64,000 bases of DNA from Cepaea nemoralis (taxonomy: Eukaryota > Mollusca > Gastropoda > Stylommatophora > Helicidae): positions 73,501 through 137,500 of the forward strand of contig JACEFZ010013571.1 of assembly GCA_014155875.1 (NCBI GenBank). Reading direction: 5' to 3'. The first letter of the stretch is position 1. Each line of letters starts with the position of its first letter. The position numbers were made by a program, and so were the translations under genes. Of the stretch, positions 10,050 to 21,001 are shown piece after piece. The notes beneath the pieces were generated by a model. That model made no database searches and had not been told where the DNA came from. It saw only the letters and a list, made by a program, of their open reading frames with translations.

Positions 10050-12260
10050 AAACTAATTAGACCAATCCTTCAATGCGTCTTTGTGCATTATTCTGTCAAC
10101 CCAGTTGGGTATGTGTTCGACAACCCGGTTGTTTAACTGCCTCTCTATTCTGTCGATGTATATAGGTTGGCACTTGCATATAAACTGATAAATGCAATTG
10201 GATATGGCGTACAGAGGGACAGGTTCTTTTACTGCTGGGGTGGGAATAGATGTGGTTCTGTATCTCATAACGGGAGTTGCTGCACATAATGTTTTGCCGA
10301 TTGTTTTAATGAGCCGGGCCTGTAGACGGCGCATTACGTCATCCCCTCTATAGGTTAGCTGGGAAATACCTTGAGTTTAAGGACTGATGTTTCGTCGATT
10401 GTTTGTTTCGGCTGTTAGCGGTGGCGCTTTATAAATCCAGCTGAGTTCCCACTCAGGTGTAAGATAACATTTAGAGCAGGTTTTCTCAACCGGTGAAGAA
10501 TTCCTCTCGGGGGAAATTTAGGGTTTCCGGGGGATGGGGACGATTATGATTACTTCAAGATCGCGTTAATATAAGAACCGATTACTTAATATTATTTTCC
10601 CTCCATACTTTACGGTTCTGTACTTCTCGCCCTTCTGAAATGTGTTTTATAACGTAAGTAGGCCTGCAAATTACTTTCTATGTAGACTCTAGACTTGTTC
10701 TAGTATGTGTTATTAAATTTAGCTTCAATTTTTACGTATACTGTGTAAGGGCGAGGGGGATTTATGGGTATTAAATACGGAAGGTGGGGGTGGGGGAATG
10801 ACATTCTGAACATATGGTGAAGGGGTACACGGGCCAAAAAAGGTTGAGAAACACTGCTTTAGTGTTTTAAATTCCTTAGTCATTGTGTCATAAATGCATA
10901 TCTTCCTGGCTTGGTCAAACAGGGACCGTACTACTATGCCACGTTTGTACCGGACAGGCGCGAAGCTGTGGACATTTAAGTATTAGCTTGTCCATGTTTC
11001 TTTGTGGTACACCGATCTTTGAATTATGCCGTCTGCTCTACGTCTCATTATAATATCTAGGCATGTCAACGCTTCGTTGTGTTTGTGTTCCAAAGACAGG
11101 GAGATGTTCATATGCGTCTGGTTCATTATGACCTGGAACTATGTTGTTTGTTGCTAGACTGTGGTGATGACTATTATATCGTCTACATATCGACGGTAGA
11201 AGACCAAGTTTTTAGTCTGAGGATCTCTTGTCTTCAAAATGTGTCATGAAGGTGTTCGCTGCAACAGGAACAAGAGGACTTCCTGTGGCCACGCCATCAA
11301 TTTGGCGGTATGACTTTTGTTTTAGAAAAGTTAATTTTATGTTAGCGGTACATAGTAATAATAGCCTCTCTAAAAATAGATGTCGGTATACCTAGGTTTA
11401 GTTGCTTGTCTTTAATGCGTTTACCTATTATTTTTACTGTCCAATCTAATGTAACTTTGGTTAATATGGAGGATATATCCATGGATGCAATGTGTTTATT
11501 ATATTGTAGTCAATAATTCCACCAGTTCGAATGTATCTCTGAGTATTTTTGGTTCGGACTGACGTGCTGGCTTTAACATTTCAGCTAGCCATCTCGCCAT
11601 CCGGTGTTGTGCAGAGTTAACCATGGACAGGATAGGTCTTAGCGGGATTCCGGGTTTGTGAAGTTTGGGTAGACCGTACATTTGAGGAGTTTGGGAGCAA
11701 CGTGGTGTGAGAATGTTTGCAGTTGCCTTGCTGATGAGGTTCTCATTCACAAGTGACTGGATCTCTTTCCTCATATTTGCAACAAGGTCCTCCGACTTGT
11801 TTCCTTTTTGATTTAACTGAAATTTAGATTCGTCTGGAAAAAAAAATCTTCCATTTTACTCTGGTAGTCTGACATGTCCATCAATACTGCACCTCTACCT
11901 TTGTCAGGTTTCAGTATTGCGAGGGTTTTGTTAGCTTTCAATACTTTTAATGCATTAAAGTGTTCGTTGGTCAGCGGACATGTCTGTTTAGATTATGTTA
12001 TGCGATACTGGTGTTCTAATTCTACCAGTTTGGCTTAAGCCATCCTGACCGATTCAGCAGACGTCTGTGTTAACTTATAGACTTAATCAAACAACATTTC
12101 AAACTGTGCTTGCGACTCAATAAAGTTGATATGTTTGGGTTGTATGCAGACTTCTAATCTGTATGTAAGTGCCTCAATTTCAATGATGTTCAGTACGTAT
12201 GGCGATAAGTTCCTCACATATTTCTCTAGGTTCTCAAGTCTGAGGTTTGTATCGTTTCAG
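10050..12260 (-). pseudogene. Penelope-like retroelement (RT plus GIY-YIG region), degenerate
   Basis: Minus-strand blocks in N-to-C order: LKPDKGRGAVLMDMSDYQSK (about 11865-11925), YGLPKLHKPGIPLRPILS (about 11623-11677), QIDGVATGSPL (about 11273-11306) and YRRYVDDIIVIT (about 11165-11200). Last comes a region resembling the GIY-YIG endonuclease: ISNCIYQFICKCQPIYIDR, then ERQLNNRVVEHIPN (about 10100-10215). The PDKG, YGLPKxHKPGxPLRPI, GVAxGSPL and YVDD series is the Penelope-type reverse transcriptase signature, and a C-terminal GIY-YIG domain is the hallmark of endonuclease-bearing Penelope elements. Frames shift repeatedly, and a hAT-type MITE (10477-10856) splits the linker between the two domains. 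Upstream, 12258-12405 holds two related GGTGAYTTAATAC/GGTGATTTACTGA segments that may belong to its 5' region. Not functional. Confidence 0.85.
10477..10856. mobile_element. hAT-type MITE (non-autonomous DNA transposon), 380 bp
   Basis: Terminal inverted repeats: left CAGGTTTTCTCAACC and right GGTTGAGAAACACTG. They are flanked by an imperfect 8-bp duplication, ATTTAGAG / CTTTAGTG (6 of 8 match). Eight-base TSDs and CAGNGTTTCTCAACC-like termini are characteristic of hAT elements. There is no transposase coding capacity. It lies inside the Penelope-like element and is therefore younger than it. Confidence 0.8.
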
Positions 12261-12479
12261 AACTCGGTGATTTACTGAGACGAGCAGTCTCTGTGATTTC
12301 TACCATGTACACTATTTCTGTGCAGAATTGAGTGAACTTCAAGTAGCTGCGCATATTGAAATCTTTGGTGACTTAATACGCAGAACTGTCTCCGTGTGCT
12401 TGAAGTTGGCCAGCGTGGACTGTTTTTTATTCTATCTGTTTCCACCCCCTCCTCGGCCCCCTCCCCCAGTAGTCTCATG

Positions 12480-13005
12480 TTTGTTTTTTTTCTTGTTGGA
12501 CATATTCTGTCGGATGTCAGAGATCTGAAATATTATTGACAGAATATATACAAAGGCGATGGGAACCTGGTCAAGCAGCACACCACAATCTCCCAGGTCA
12601 TCGACTGGTCGGTACATTTTGGAAACTGGTCACGTGATTGATAGGGTCATTGCGTTTCGTGAGCTTAAGCAACTCACAAAATGGTCGCATGTTAAAGGTC
12701 AGAAGCAATCGCCATTAATTTACAGAAGTCAATGTTGTGCAAACAGAAAGACGTGATGGGCAGTTCAAGATTACCGTGGAAGACAATTGGAATTGTACAC
12801 CTCAGCTTATCTAATTACTTTAGTTTATGTTGTGTGATATCTGCAGTCTGTACCTATCGAGATGCAGCGAAATTTGTCAGCCATAAATCGTGCAATCTCT
12901 TGTTTGTGTCGTTGTTTTTCAAAATAATAAATATGTTTGTTGGTGTCCTTTTCATTCGATGTCCTATGCAAAGAAAAAGCAAAAGACCATTTCGACAGGG
13001 CCTGA
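12480..13005. other. No recognisable feature
   Basis: Unassigned sequence upstream of the Penelope-like remnant. Small open frames lack motifs. Confidence 0.4.
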
Positions 13006-13009
13006 GGCA

Positions 13010-13215
13010 TCTTGGGCGTATGGTGCCAGACTGGACACTCGATGAATAATATGGTCAATATCTTGCCGGTGACATTTACTTCCCATAATATACTCATGTT
13101 AGACTGGGTCGATCTGGGAGCCCAGGTCAGTTCAACAAATGTCTGCCTCGAGGGAGATTTGAAAACACGACCACCGGATTCTCGATCTAGCCACTGCGCG
13201 CTATTATATAACCCA
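13010..13215 (-). mobile_element. SINE-A copy
   Basis: Contains ATATGGTCAATATCTTGCCG, GTTAGACTGGGTCGATCTGG, GAGCCCAGGTCAGTTCAAC, a degraded B box (GATTTGAAAACACGACC) and head complement AGCCACTGCGCGC. Confidence 0.75.
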
Positions 13216-13406
13216 GCACAGTATAATCTTCTTTAATATTACATTCAGTGGCCAATGTTTATTTTCCGTTCTCTCGCTGCTTTGAACTCAAGCGTAGTCC
13301 AAACACGTGCTAATACTTCTGGTAGCACTGGACTGATTTTTGAGTGTAAATTAGCTTTCCCTATTATCAGTGTCCCTCGCCCTCAGGTGAACCGACTCCG
13401 ACGTTA

Positions 13407-14355
13407 GATAGCGAGACAATAAGTAGGTCACACAGTTCTGTGGGATGGCAGGTAAATGTAGTTGGTGTTTTCTACATGTGTCATTCGGTGACAGCAACAT
13501 CGGACTTTATATACCTGTTCGTCAGGTGGCGCAAGGTGTCTCATGCGCGTGCGAAGCGCATAAACAAAATGGCGACTGTACTTACGGAGTCTACAACCAA
13601 AGAGCAAAGTGCTGTTGTGCGTGTTTATGGGCAAAAGGACTGCCTGCAAAGGACATTCTTAAGGAAATGCTTCCTGTTTATGCTGACAAATGTTTGTCCC
13701 GTAAAGCGGTGCATGGCTGGGTAGAAAAATGTTCTCAAGGGGGCTCTAAAATTGTTGATGAAATCCGATCTGGTCGTCCTATTGAGATTGCAACAGAAGC
13801 ATCGGTGCATCCGGTAGAGGAGATGATCAGAGGTGACAGGCGAGTAATGATAGACTCTGTAGCATCTTTAATAGGGTGCTCACATGGGTCAGCATGCAGC
13901 ATAATGCATGACCGATTGCAATCTCCAGGACTGCTGACTAGAGGATTGTTGCTTCTTTATGACAATGCCAGACCACATACGGCTCGATTAACACAGGAGA
14001 AAATTAACCAAATAAGGTGGGAAGTTCTGGAACATCCACCTTACAGCCCCGATTTAGCCCCTAGCGATTTTCACTTTTTTGGTCCACTGAAAACCCACCT
14101 TGGCGGGAGATATTTCGCAAATTACGCCAAAGTTGAATGTGAAGTGAAAACGTGGTTTAGAAAACAGAGCACGCAGTTCTGGGGATCCGGTTTGGGAGGA
14201 CTGATAAAACGATGGGATAAGTGCATCAATGTTGATGGAAATTATGTTTAGAAATAAAGGGACAATGTATGTATAAAAATAAACTAATTTCAAGTTGTTA
14301 TCATATTTAGTTATTTTTCTACAGCCAGTTTAACTTACTTATTGACTTTCCCTCG
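13407..14355 (+). mobile_element. Mariner element with internal deletion, 949 bp
   Basis: Flanked by TA dinucleotides (13405-13406 and 14356-14357), as expected for Tc1/mariner insertion. Terminal inverted repeats: the left end contains CAATAAGTAGGTCACACAG; the right end, reverse-complemented, reads CGAGGGAAAGTCAATAAGTA. It encodes a mariner transposase remnant. At 949 bp it is shorter than the roughly 1.3 kb usual for mariners, explained by loss of the central coding part. Inserted in SINE-D. Confidence 0.85.
13445..14251 (+). pseudogene. Mariner transposase, frameshifted and internally deleted
   Basis: The natural start is probably ATG 13569 (MATVLTESTTKEQSAVV) in a second frame that shifts into the main frame near 13625-13634, before KGLPAKDILKEMLPVY. 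Visible N-terminal HTH blocks: LSRKAVHGWVEK, RPIEIATEASV, DRRVMIDSVASLIGCSHGSA. After SIMHDRLQ the sequence jumps to PGLLTRGLLLLYDNARPHTA, so roughly 100 residues with the first catalytic Asp of the mariner D,D34D triad are gone. The second Asp (YDNARPH) and the third (YSPDLAPSDFHFFGPLK) are kept, and the C-terminus RWDKCINVDGNYV is complete. Expected to be inactive. The 268-codon frame exists because the deletion preserved frame. Confidence 0.9.
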
Positions 14356-14765
14356 TAATTTACGTCCACATGTCAAAGTTGAGAAGTCAACATTTTATTC
14401 CAACTGACCGGTGTAGGGGCTGAAGCAACTAACTCAGCATCAGCATGCCGGATGTTTAAGATCGTGCAATCTTATCCATTCGGCCGTACTGACCTCCAAC
14501 CAGCCAATTGAATATTGTTATCTGTGTTTGAAACGTAAGCGATCATGTCTCGCCACTTTCAGCGTTTGAGCTTCATGACATTCTAGCATCTCAACTACCT
14601 CACACCGATCTCTGTATGTGCATTTGTTTCTGTCCAACAATTTCATGCTGTGAACAGACAGAAAGTGCAATGAAGGTATCTCGTACGAAGTTAACTCAGG
14701 AAGAGAACTGGTTAATCACATCAGAAGAGGATAGTCCACACTCATGTCATGAGAACCGGAAATCT

Positions 14766-17632
14766 GGAGTATGTATGTCGTCACAATGGGAAAGTTGGAG
14801 TGTGTCGTCACAATGGGAAAGCTGGAGTATAACGTCACAATGGGAAAGTTGGAGTATGTCTTCACAATGGGAAAGCTGGAGTATGTCATCACAATGGGAA
14901 CGTTGGAGTATGTCATCACAATGGGAAAATTGGAGTATGTCGTCACAACGGGAAAGTTGGAGTATGTCGTCACAATGGGAAAGTTGGAGTATGTCGTCAC
15001 AATGGGAAAGTTGGAGTATATCGTCACAATGGGAAAGTTGGAGTATGTCGTCACAATGGGAAAGTTGGAGTATGTCGTCACAATGGGAAAGTTGGAGTAT
15101 GTCTTCACAATGGGAAAGCTGGAGTATGTCATCACAATGGGAACGTTGGAGTATGTCATCACAATGGGAAAATTGGAGTATGTCGTCACAACGGGAAAGT
15201 TGGAGTATGTCGTCACAATGGGAAGTTGGAGTATGTCGTCACAATGGGAAAGTTGGAGTATATCGTCACAATGGGAAAGTTGGAGTATGTCGTCACAATG
15301 GGAAAGTTGGAGTATGTCGTCACAATGGGAAAGTTGGAGTAGTGTGTCGTCACAATGGGAAAGTTGGAGTTTGTCGTCACAATGGGAAAGTTGGAGTATG
15401 TCGTCACAATGGGAAAGTTGGAGTGTCTCGTCACAATGGGAAAGCTGGAGTATAACGTCACAATGGTAAAGTTGGAGTATGTCTTCACAATGGGAAAGCT
15501 GGAGTATGTCGTCACAATGGGAAAGTTGGAGTATGTCGTCACAATGGGAAAGTTGGAGTGTGTCGTCACAATGGGAAAGTTGGAGTATGTCGTCACAATG
15601 GGAAAGTTGGAGTGTGTCGTCACAATGGGAAAGCTGGAGTATAACGTCACAATGGGAAAGTTGGAGTATGTCTTCACAATGGGAAAGCTGGAGTATGTCA
15701 TCACAATGGGAACGTTGGAGTATGTCATCACAATGGGAAAATTAGAGTATGTCGTCACAACGGGAAAGTTGGAGTATGTCGTCACAATGGGAAAGTTGGA
15801 GTATGTCGTCACAATGGGAAAGTTGGAGTATATCGTCACAATGGGAAAGTTGGAGTATGTCGTCACAATGGGAAAGTTGGAGTATATCGTCACAATGGGA
15901 AAGTTGGAGTATGTCGTCACAATGGGAAAGTTGGAGTATGTCGTCACAATGGGAAAGTTGGAGTATGTCGTCACAATGGGAAAGTTGGAGTGTGTCGTCA
16001 CAATGGGAAAGTTGGAGTATGTCGTCACAATGGGAAAGTTGGAGTTTGTCGTCACAATGGGAAAGTTGGAGTGTGTCGTCACAATGGGAAAGCTGGAGTA
16101 TAACGTCACAATGGGAAAGTTGGAGTATGTCGTCACAATGGAAAGTTGGAGTATGTCGTCACAATGGGAAAGTTGGAGTATAACGTCACAATGGGAAAGT
16201 TGGAGTATGTCGTCACAATGGGAAAGTTGGAGTATAACGTCACAATGGAAAGTTGGAGTATGTCGTCACAATGGGAAGTTGGAGTATGTCGTCACAATGG
16301 GAAAGTTGGAGTGTGTCGTCACAATGGGAAAGCTGGAGTATAACGTCACAATGGGAAAGTTGGAGTATGTCGTCACAATGGGAAAGTTGGAGTATGTCGT
16401 CACAATGGGAAAGTTGGAGTATGTCGTCACAATGGGAAAGTTAGAGTATGTCGTCACAATGGGAAAGTTGGAGTATGTCGTCACAATGGGAAAGTTGGAG
16501 TATGTCGTCACAATGGGAAAGTTGGAGTATGTCGTCACAATGGGAAAATTGGAGTATGTCGTCACAACGGGAAAGTTGGAGTATGTCGTCACAATGGGAA
16601 AGTTGGAGTATGTCGTCACAATGGGAAAGTTGGAGTATGTTGTCACAATGGGAAAGTTGGAGTATGTCGTCACAATGGGAAAGTTGGAGTGTGTCGTCAC
16701 AATGGGAAAGTTGGAGTATGTCGTCACAATGGGAAAGTTGGAGTTTGTCGTCACAATGGGAAAGTTGGAGTGTGTCGTCACAATGGGAAAGCTGGAGTAT
16801 AACGTCACAATGGGAAAGTTGGAGTATGTCGTCACAATGGGAAAGTTGGAGTATGTCGTCACAATGGGAAAGTTGGAGTATAACGTCACAATGGGAAAGT
16901 TGGAGTATGTCGTCACAATGGGAAAGTTGGAGTATAACGTCACAATGGGAAAGTTGGAGTATGTCGTCACAATGGGAAAGTTGGAGTATGTCGTCACAAT
17001 GGGAAAGTTGGAGTGTGTCGTCACAATGGGAAAGCTGGAGTATAACGTCACAATGGGAAAGTTGGAGTATGTCGTCACAATGGGAAAGTTGGAGTATGTC
17101 GTCACAATGGGAAAGTTGGAGTATGTCGTCACAATGGGAAAGTTAGAGTATGTCGTCACAATGGGAAAGTTGGAGTATGTCGTCACAATGGGAAAGTTGG
17201 AGTATGTCGTCACAATGGGAAAGTTGGAGTGTGTCGTCACAATGGGAAAAGTGGAGTATGTCGTCACAATGGGAAAGTTGGAGTATAACGTCACAATGGG
17301 AAAGAGGAAGTATGTCGTCACAATGGGAAAGTTGGAGTATGTGGTCGCAATGGGAAAGTTGGAGTATGTTGTCACAATGGGAAAGTTGGAGTATGTTGTC
17401 ACAATGGGAAAGTTGGAGTATGTGGTCACAATGGGAAAGTTAGAGTATGTCGTCACAATGGGAAAGTTGGAGTATGTCGTCACAATGGGAAAGTTGGAGT
17501 ATGTCGTCACAATGGGAAAGATGAAGTATGTCGTCAAAATGGGAAAGTTGGAGTATGTGGTCACAATGGGAAAGATGAAGTATGTCCTCACAATGAAAAA
17601 GCTGGAGTATGTCGTCACAATTGGAAAGTTGG
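14766..17632. repeat. 27-bp minisatellite, about 106 units, LINE-derived
   Basis: Consensus AAGTTGGAGTATGTCGTCAC plus AATGGGA. Unit length 27 is a multiple of three, so frames stay open: sense frames read KLEYVVTMG, SWSMSSQWE or VGVCRHNGK, and antisense reads PIVTTYSNF. Variant units (GTCTTCAC, GTCATCAC, ATAACGTCAC, ACGGGAAAG) recur in order. A block with GTCTTCAC at 14858 recurs at 15101, exactly 243 bases (9 units) later, and again near 15670, showing higher-order duplication. One-base deletions (for example GGGAAGTTGG near 15222 and 16275) switch the reading frame. Confidence 0.97.
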
Positions 17633-17757
17633 AGAAGAGGAGAGGCAGGGATAAACCGATAGAGAAAATGCTGGACAGTTTGAAAACATTTTATGGAGGA
17701 AGATCAATATTGGAAATAACTGGCATAAGCATCAACGCCATATGGCATAGACTGTAA
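15355..17757 (+). pseudogene. 800-codon open frame through the minisatellite (not a host gene)
   Basis: The frame reads about 85 tandem nonapeptides of type KLEYVVTMG and ends in a LINE-like tail (KRRGRDKPIEKMLDSLK) with stop at 17755-17757. There is no signal peptide, and the start is an arbitrary repeat ATG. The opposite strand and the other frames are equally open (450- and 307-codon antisense frames), which argues that openness is a by-product of the 27-bp period. If transcribed with the LINE it could in principle yield a repetitive peptide; nothing in the sequence supports expression. Confidence 0.5.
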
Positions 17758-17759
17758 GG

Positions 17760-18079
17760 ATATTTCATTCAATCCGATATGTCGTGAAATAGGACATATT
17801 TTACCATAGTGTATGCCGTTTTCTTTCAGAATATAAGTTCAACATACGAGCACACAATGCAACTAGACGATAAAAATCATTAAAGTTATGACAATTTTGA
17901 TGCATTCATAACTGATAAAAATTCGAATCCAGAACTTAGTAGGTACGGAGTGATAGGCTCTCACTCAAACAATCCCAAGTGATTAAGCATTTAATTCAAT
18001 TTAGCCTGTTAAAAGATACAGTAGCGATCAAAACCTTCTTTCTGACAGGAAAGATTAAGCCCACATACAAAGCTGCATG
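17760..18079. other. No recognisable feature
   Basis: Unassigned AT-rich sequence between two LINE fragments. Confidence 0.4.
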
Positions 18080-18535
18080 CTAACTGATAATAACAATCGA
18101 CAATGAAGAAACTTAAAATGTCACAAACTTTGAATATTCTGGCTTTGTACTTAGCAACAATGGTAACTGTTCACAAGAAATCAAACCGAGGCTACCTATA
18201 GCAGTGAAAAGGTTAACCATTATAGAGAACAACACCAGCAAGTACATAAATATATACATTTTGAGGACAAGCAAATTTAATGTAGCCGCTTACTTTTCAC
18301 AAACACTAAACAAGAAAATTGAACATAAATATTAACACGTTAACAGCCAAATCAATCTACACTGCATAAAAGATCCCAGCTTAGAGACAGCAACGCCTCT
18401 CTGAGATGATACGAAACATTCCAGGTAATGACAAAAAGAACACATCATGAATAAGTATGAAGAAAGGCAACCCTAACCTACACAGTAAAAGAAAAGGTCG
18501 ATTTTACACTCATAAAGGCGTAATGGTGCTAGAAG
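18080..18535 (+). pseudogene. LINE ORF2 fragment (post-RT region)
   Basis: Translation near 18130-18300 gives FEYSGFVLSNNGNCSQEIKP, corresponding to the FxYLGSxIxxxGxxxxEIxxR segment that follows the reverse transcriptase in RTE-like LINEs (compare NFEYLGSLITNNGDTMKEIK at about 24723). Multiple stops and frameshifts. Confidence 0.6.
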
Positions 18536-18539
18536 CATA

Positions 18540-18579
18540 TTTTTATAGACCGATGGGGACTAGGAGGGTAATGTGATCT

Positions 18580-18582
<3 letters not shown>
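18540..18582 (-). mobile_element. SINE-A 3' terminus remnant
   Basis: TTTTTATAGACCGATGGGGA followed by GTAATGTGATCTA resembles the SINE-A 3' end seen at 30560 and 42020, and is cut by the (CA)n tract. Confidence 0.4.
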
Positions 18583-18645
<63 letters not shown>

Positions 18646-18715
18646 TACACATACACACACACGCACGCACGCACTCACGCACGCACGCACACATACACAC
18701 ATACAGATAGATCAG
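18583..18715. repeat. (CA)n microsatellite with CG-containing tail
   Basis: Pure CA to about 18637, then ATACAC, GCAC and ATACAC variants. Confidence 0.95.
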
Positions 18716-18739
18716 AAAGAAACTCTATAGAAATAAGTT

Positions 18740-19170
18740 TGGTGGAATTATCCTAAGTATGCAGAAATGGCAGGAAGACAACACCGTGAATGGCAACTGA
18801 GTAATTCTCAAGTAACTTCACAGCTGGGATATGAGCCTTGAAAACAAAGCAGAAATGCTGTTGACGGAGGACAATAAAGAGAAACGCACCGCTCCTTCAC
18901 ATATGCGAAGTTAGTTGTTTCACTACTGTTGAGCAAATCAATACTGAGCCAGCAGATCTAAGAGCCATGGACTATGTCAGAAATCCAAACGAGTTATAGA
19001 ACAATGAATCCCGTGTCATTGCAAATGCATCTGGAAATCAAGAGGCCGACAGACTGGCAATGAAAGGTAAAAGACTATCAGCCTGATATTGGAATAACCT
19101 ATTATGCGGTCAAGCGATTGATAAGAATCACGTATAGAACCAAGTGTTAATCAGATTATCAAGTTCACCA
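18740..19170 (+). pseudogene. LINE RNase H remnant
   Basis: At about 19018-19075 the frame IANASGNQEADRLAMKGKR matches the terminal RNase H block (GNExADxLA). The preceding sequence is degenerate. Same RNase H-bearing LINE type as at 31930-32460. Confidence 0.5.
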
Positions 19171-19199
19171 GAAAGATGATACATTTTACGAACTGCACC

Positions 19200-19805
19200 G
19201 AAGTAAGCAAATAGCAATCTTAAGACTTTACAGGAAACTCGAGCGTCTAGTCGGTCATGCGTCGAAGTACACTTGTTCCTGCAGCGAGGCGCTGTCGTCA
19301 TTTGGAGGTGACTGTGTTCGAATCCAGGTTGGTAACTATAATATAGCTTTCAAATTTTATGTTGTCTTTTGCGTCCTTTAATCTCTACTTCCTTCTTTTC
19401 CTTCTGTGAGCGCCAAACAATACTATGTATGTTTATTTATGTAACTACATTACTGCATGTGTTGAGTCTCGCCACACAGTCTGAAATGTGAAGTGCAAGT
19501 CGTTAAGTTCGGCTCCAGTAGGGACAATAATCCCAGTATTTATTCTACGTTTAAATATGACAGTGGCGTCTTTTAATTCCCTTGTGGTATACGCCTGATT
19601 CACACGAACACACAACGCGTCTATTGATATTAACGTCAGCGAGCTCTTCACATCACGGAGACAGGTTCCTATAACATTTGTTCACAGAACGACCGAGCAG
19701 ATGCTCATATTCAAGTATTTTACTCACCTGTCATTCCAGACTCTCACTCTATACAGTAATGTTGACTGTCAAAGACTGCAAACTGTGTGGCATTTTCAGG
19801 ATATA
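19200..19805. other. No recognisable feature
   Basis: Unassigned. A 68-codon minus-strand frame (19445-19651) shows no recognisable motif. Confidence 0.4.
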
Positions 19806-20793
19806 GTGTAGAGGAATTTTATAGCAGTGAAGATAGTGTAGACGAAATTTTATAATGGCATGGAGAATGCCGTGAAAAAATGTAAAAATTCAGAAATAAA
19901 CATCATAATGGGATACTTTAATGCAACAGTAGGAAATCAAGGGAATGGATATACAGTAGGTAACCATGTGTTGGGAGAACGAAATTAGAGATGAGACAGG
20001 CTTGTAGAATGGACAAAAGAGCATAAATGATCGTCGGAAGCACCTGGTTTAAGCAACATCGAAGAAGATTATGTACATGGAGCAGTCCTGACAGCAGGAT
20101 TAGAAACCATATCGATTACATCCTAACTAGCAGAAAGTTTCAAAATGCATTAACAGTTGCAAAAACAGTTCTAAATGCAGACTGTTATTAGAAATCACAG
20201 ATTAATTACATGCACGTTAAAAGTAAAGGTAAAGAGAAGTTCAAATATACACCAGGAAACACTAAATTAGATATGTGTACATTGAAAAATGACAAGGAAA
20301 TACAAGACATTTCTAACATAGAAGTAACGAACACATTTGATATATTGTCTGATCTAAATATCATATTTCAAGTTTTAGATGAGCAATGGGAAATGTTGAC
20401 GAATTCAATCAGTTTGGCTGCAGAAACAACTACCCCAAAATTATAGAAAGTAGGCCGTGAGAAATGGATGACTGAAGGCATTTTATGACTAATGGAAACA
20501 AGAAGACACACACGAATAGTTCTGAGAAATATATAGAGATTAACAGAAACTTCAGAACATCGTGTAGAAAGGCAAAAGAAGCATGGCTTGAGAACAAAAT
20601 GTCATGGATTTGAAAAAAAAAAAAAAACAGTAAATATCAAATTAATGCACAAAAGACTTCAAGAACTTACTATTAAAAGAACACCAACATCAACATTCTG
20701 CTTGAAAACATAAGGTGGAAAAATCATAGTAGAGAAAGATCAGAATTTAGATAAATGGTCAGAGGACGTGAAACCTTTCATTGTATCTATAAT

Positions 20794-21001
20794 CTTCTTC
20801 TTCTTCTTCTTCTTCTTCTTCTTCTTCTTCTTCTTCTTCTTCTTCTTCTTCTTCTTCTTCTTCTTCTTCTTCTTCTTCTTCTTCTTCTTCTTCTTCTTCT
20901 TCTTCTTCTTCTTCTTCTTCTTCTTCTTCTTCTTCTTCTTCTTCTTCTTCTTCTTCTTCTTCTTCTTCTTCTTCTTCTTCTTCTTCTTCTTCTTCTTCTT
21001 C
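20794..21001. repeat. (CTT)n, about 69 triplets
   Basis: Perfect trinucleotide tract forming the tail of the insertion. Poly-Lys, poly-Leu, poly-Phe and poly-Arg frames across it are artefacts. Confidence 0.97.

Larger units (their letters stand above)
13255..14510 (-). mobile_element. SINE-D copy, split by a mariner
   Basis: The outer parts, 13255-13404 and 14358-14510, align with the uninterrupted SINE-D at 41155-41455. Left part: GAACTCAAGCGTAGTCCA, then CACTGGACTGATTTTTGAGT and CAGTGTCCCTCGCCCTCAGG. Right part: ATTTACGTCCACATG, AGTCAACATTTTATTCCAAC and the head complement CTTATCCATTCGGCCGTACT. Minus-strand head: GGCCGAATGGATAAGAT (box A). The B box GGGTTCAATCCC is intact at 41155-41455 but damaged here. 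Confidence 0.8.
14600..17757 (+). mobile_element. LINE C-terminal coding fragment expanded by a minisatellite
   Basis: Left of the array, 14748-14776 reads MRTGNLEYV in one frame, the ORF2 C-terminal segment also seen as MRRNGLENLVTTGK in the RTE-type LINE at 49-51.8 kb. Right of the array, 17629-17670 reads KRRGRDKPIEKMLDSLK, matching the RGRPxxKxLDxL segment that follows in LINE copies. So a LINE C-terminal region is intact on both sides, with a 2.87-kb array inserted at the LEYVVTTGK position. The cognate at 23870-24050 holds only one unit. Inference: the array arose by tandem amplification of 27 bp of LINE coding sequence. Confidence 0.75.

Noticed and set aside
14616..15455. 279-codon SWSMSSQWE-repeat protein and overlapping 232-codon and 307-codon antisense repeat proteins
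   Set aside because: All are alternative frames of the same 27-bp minisatellite; openness follows from the period being a multiple of three.
14766..17632. Possible CRISPR array (regular short repeats)
   Set aside because: Units are contiguous with no unique spacers, the DNA is eukaryotic, and the repeat matches LINE coding sequence.
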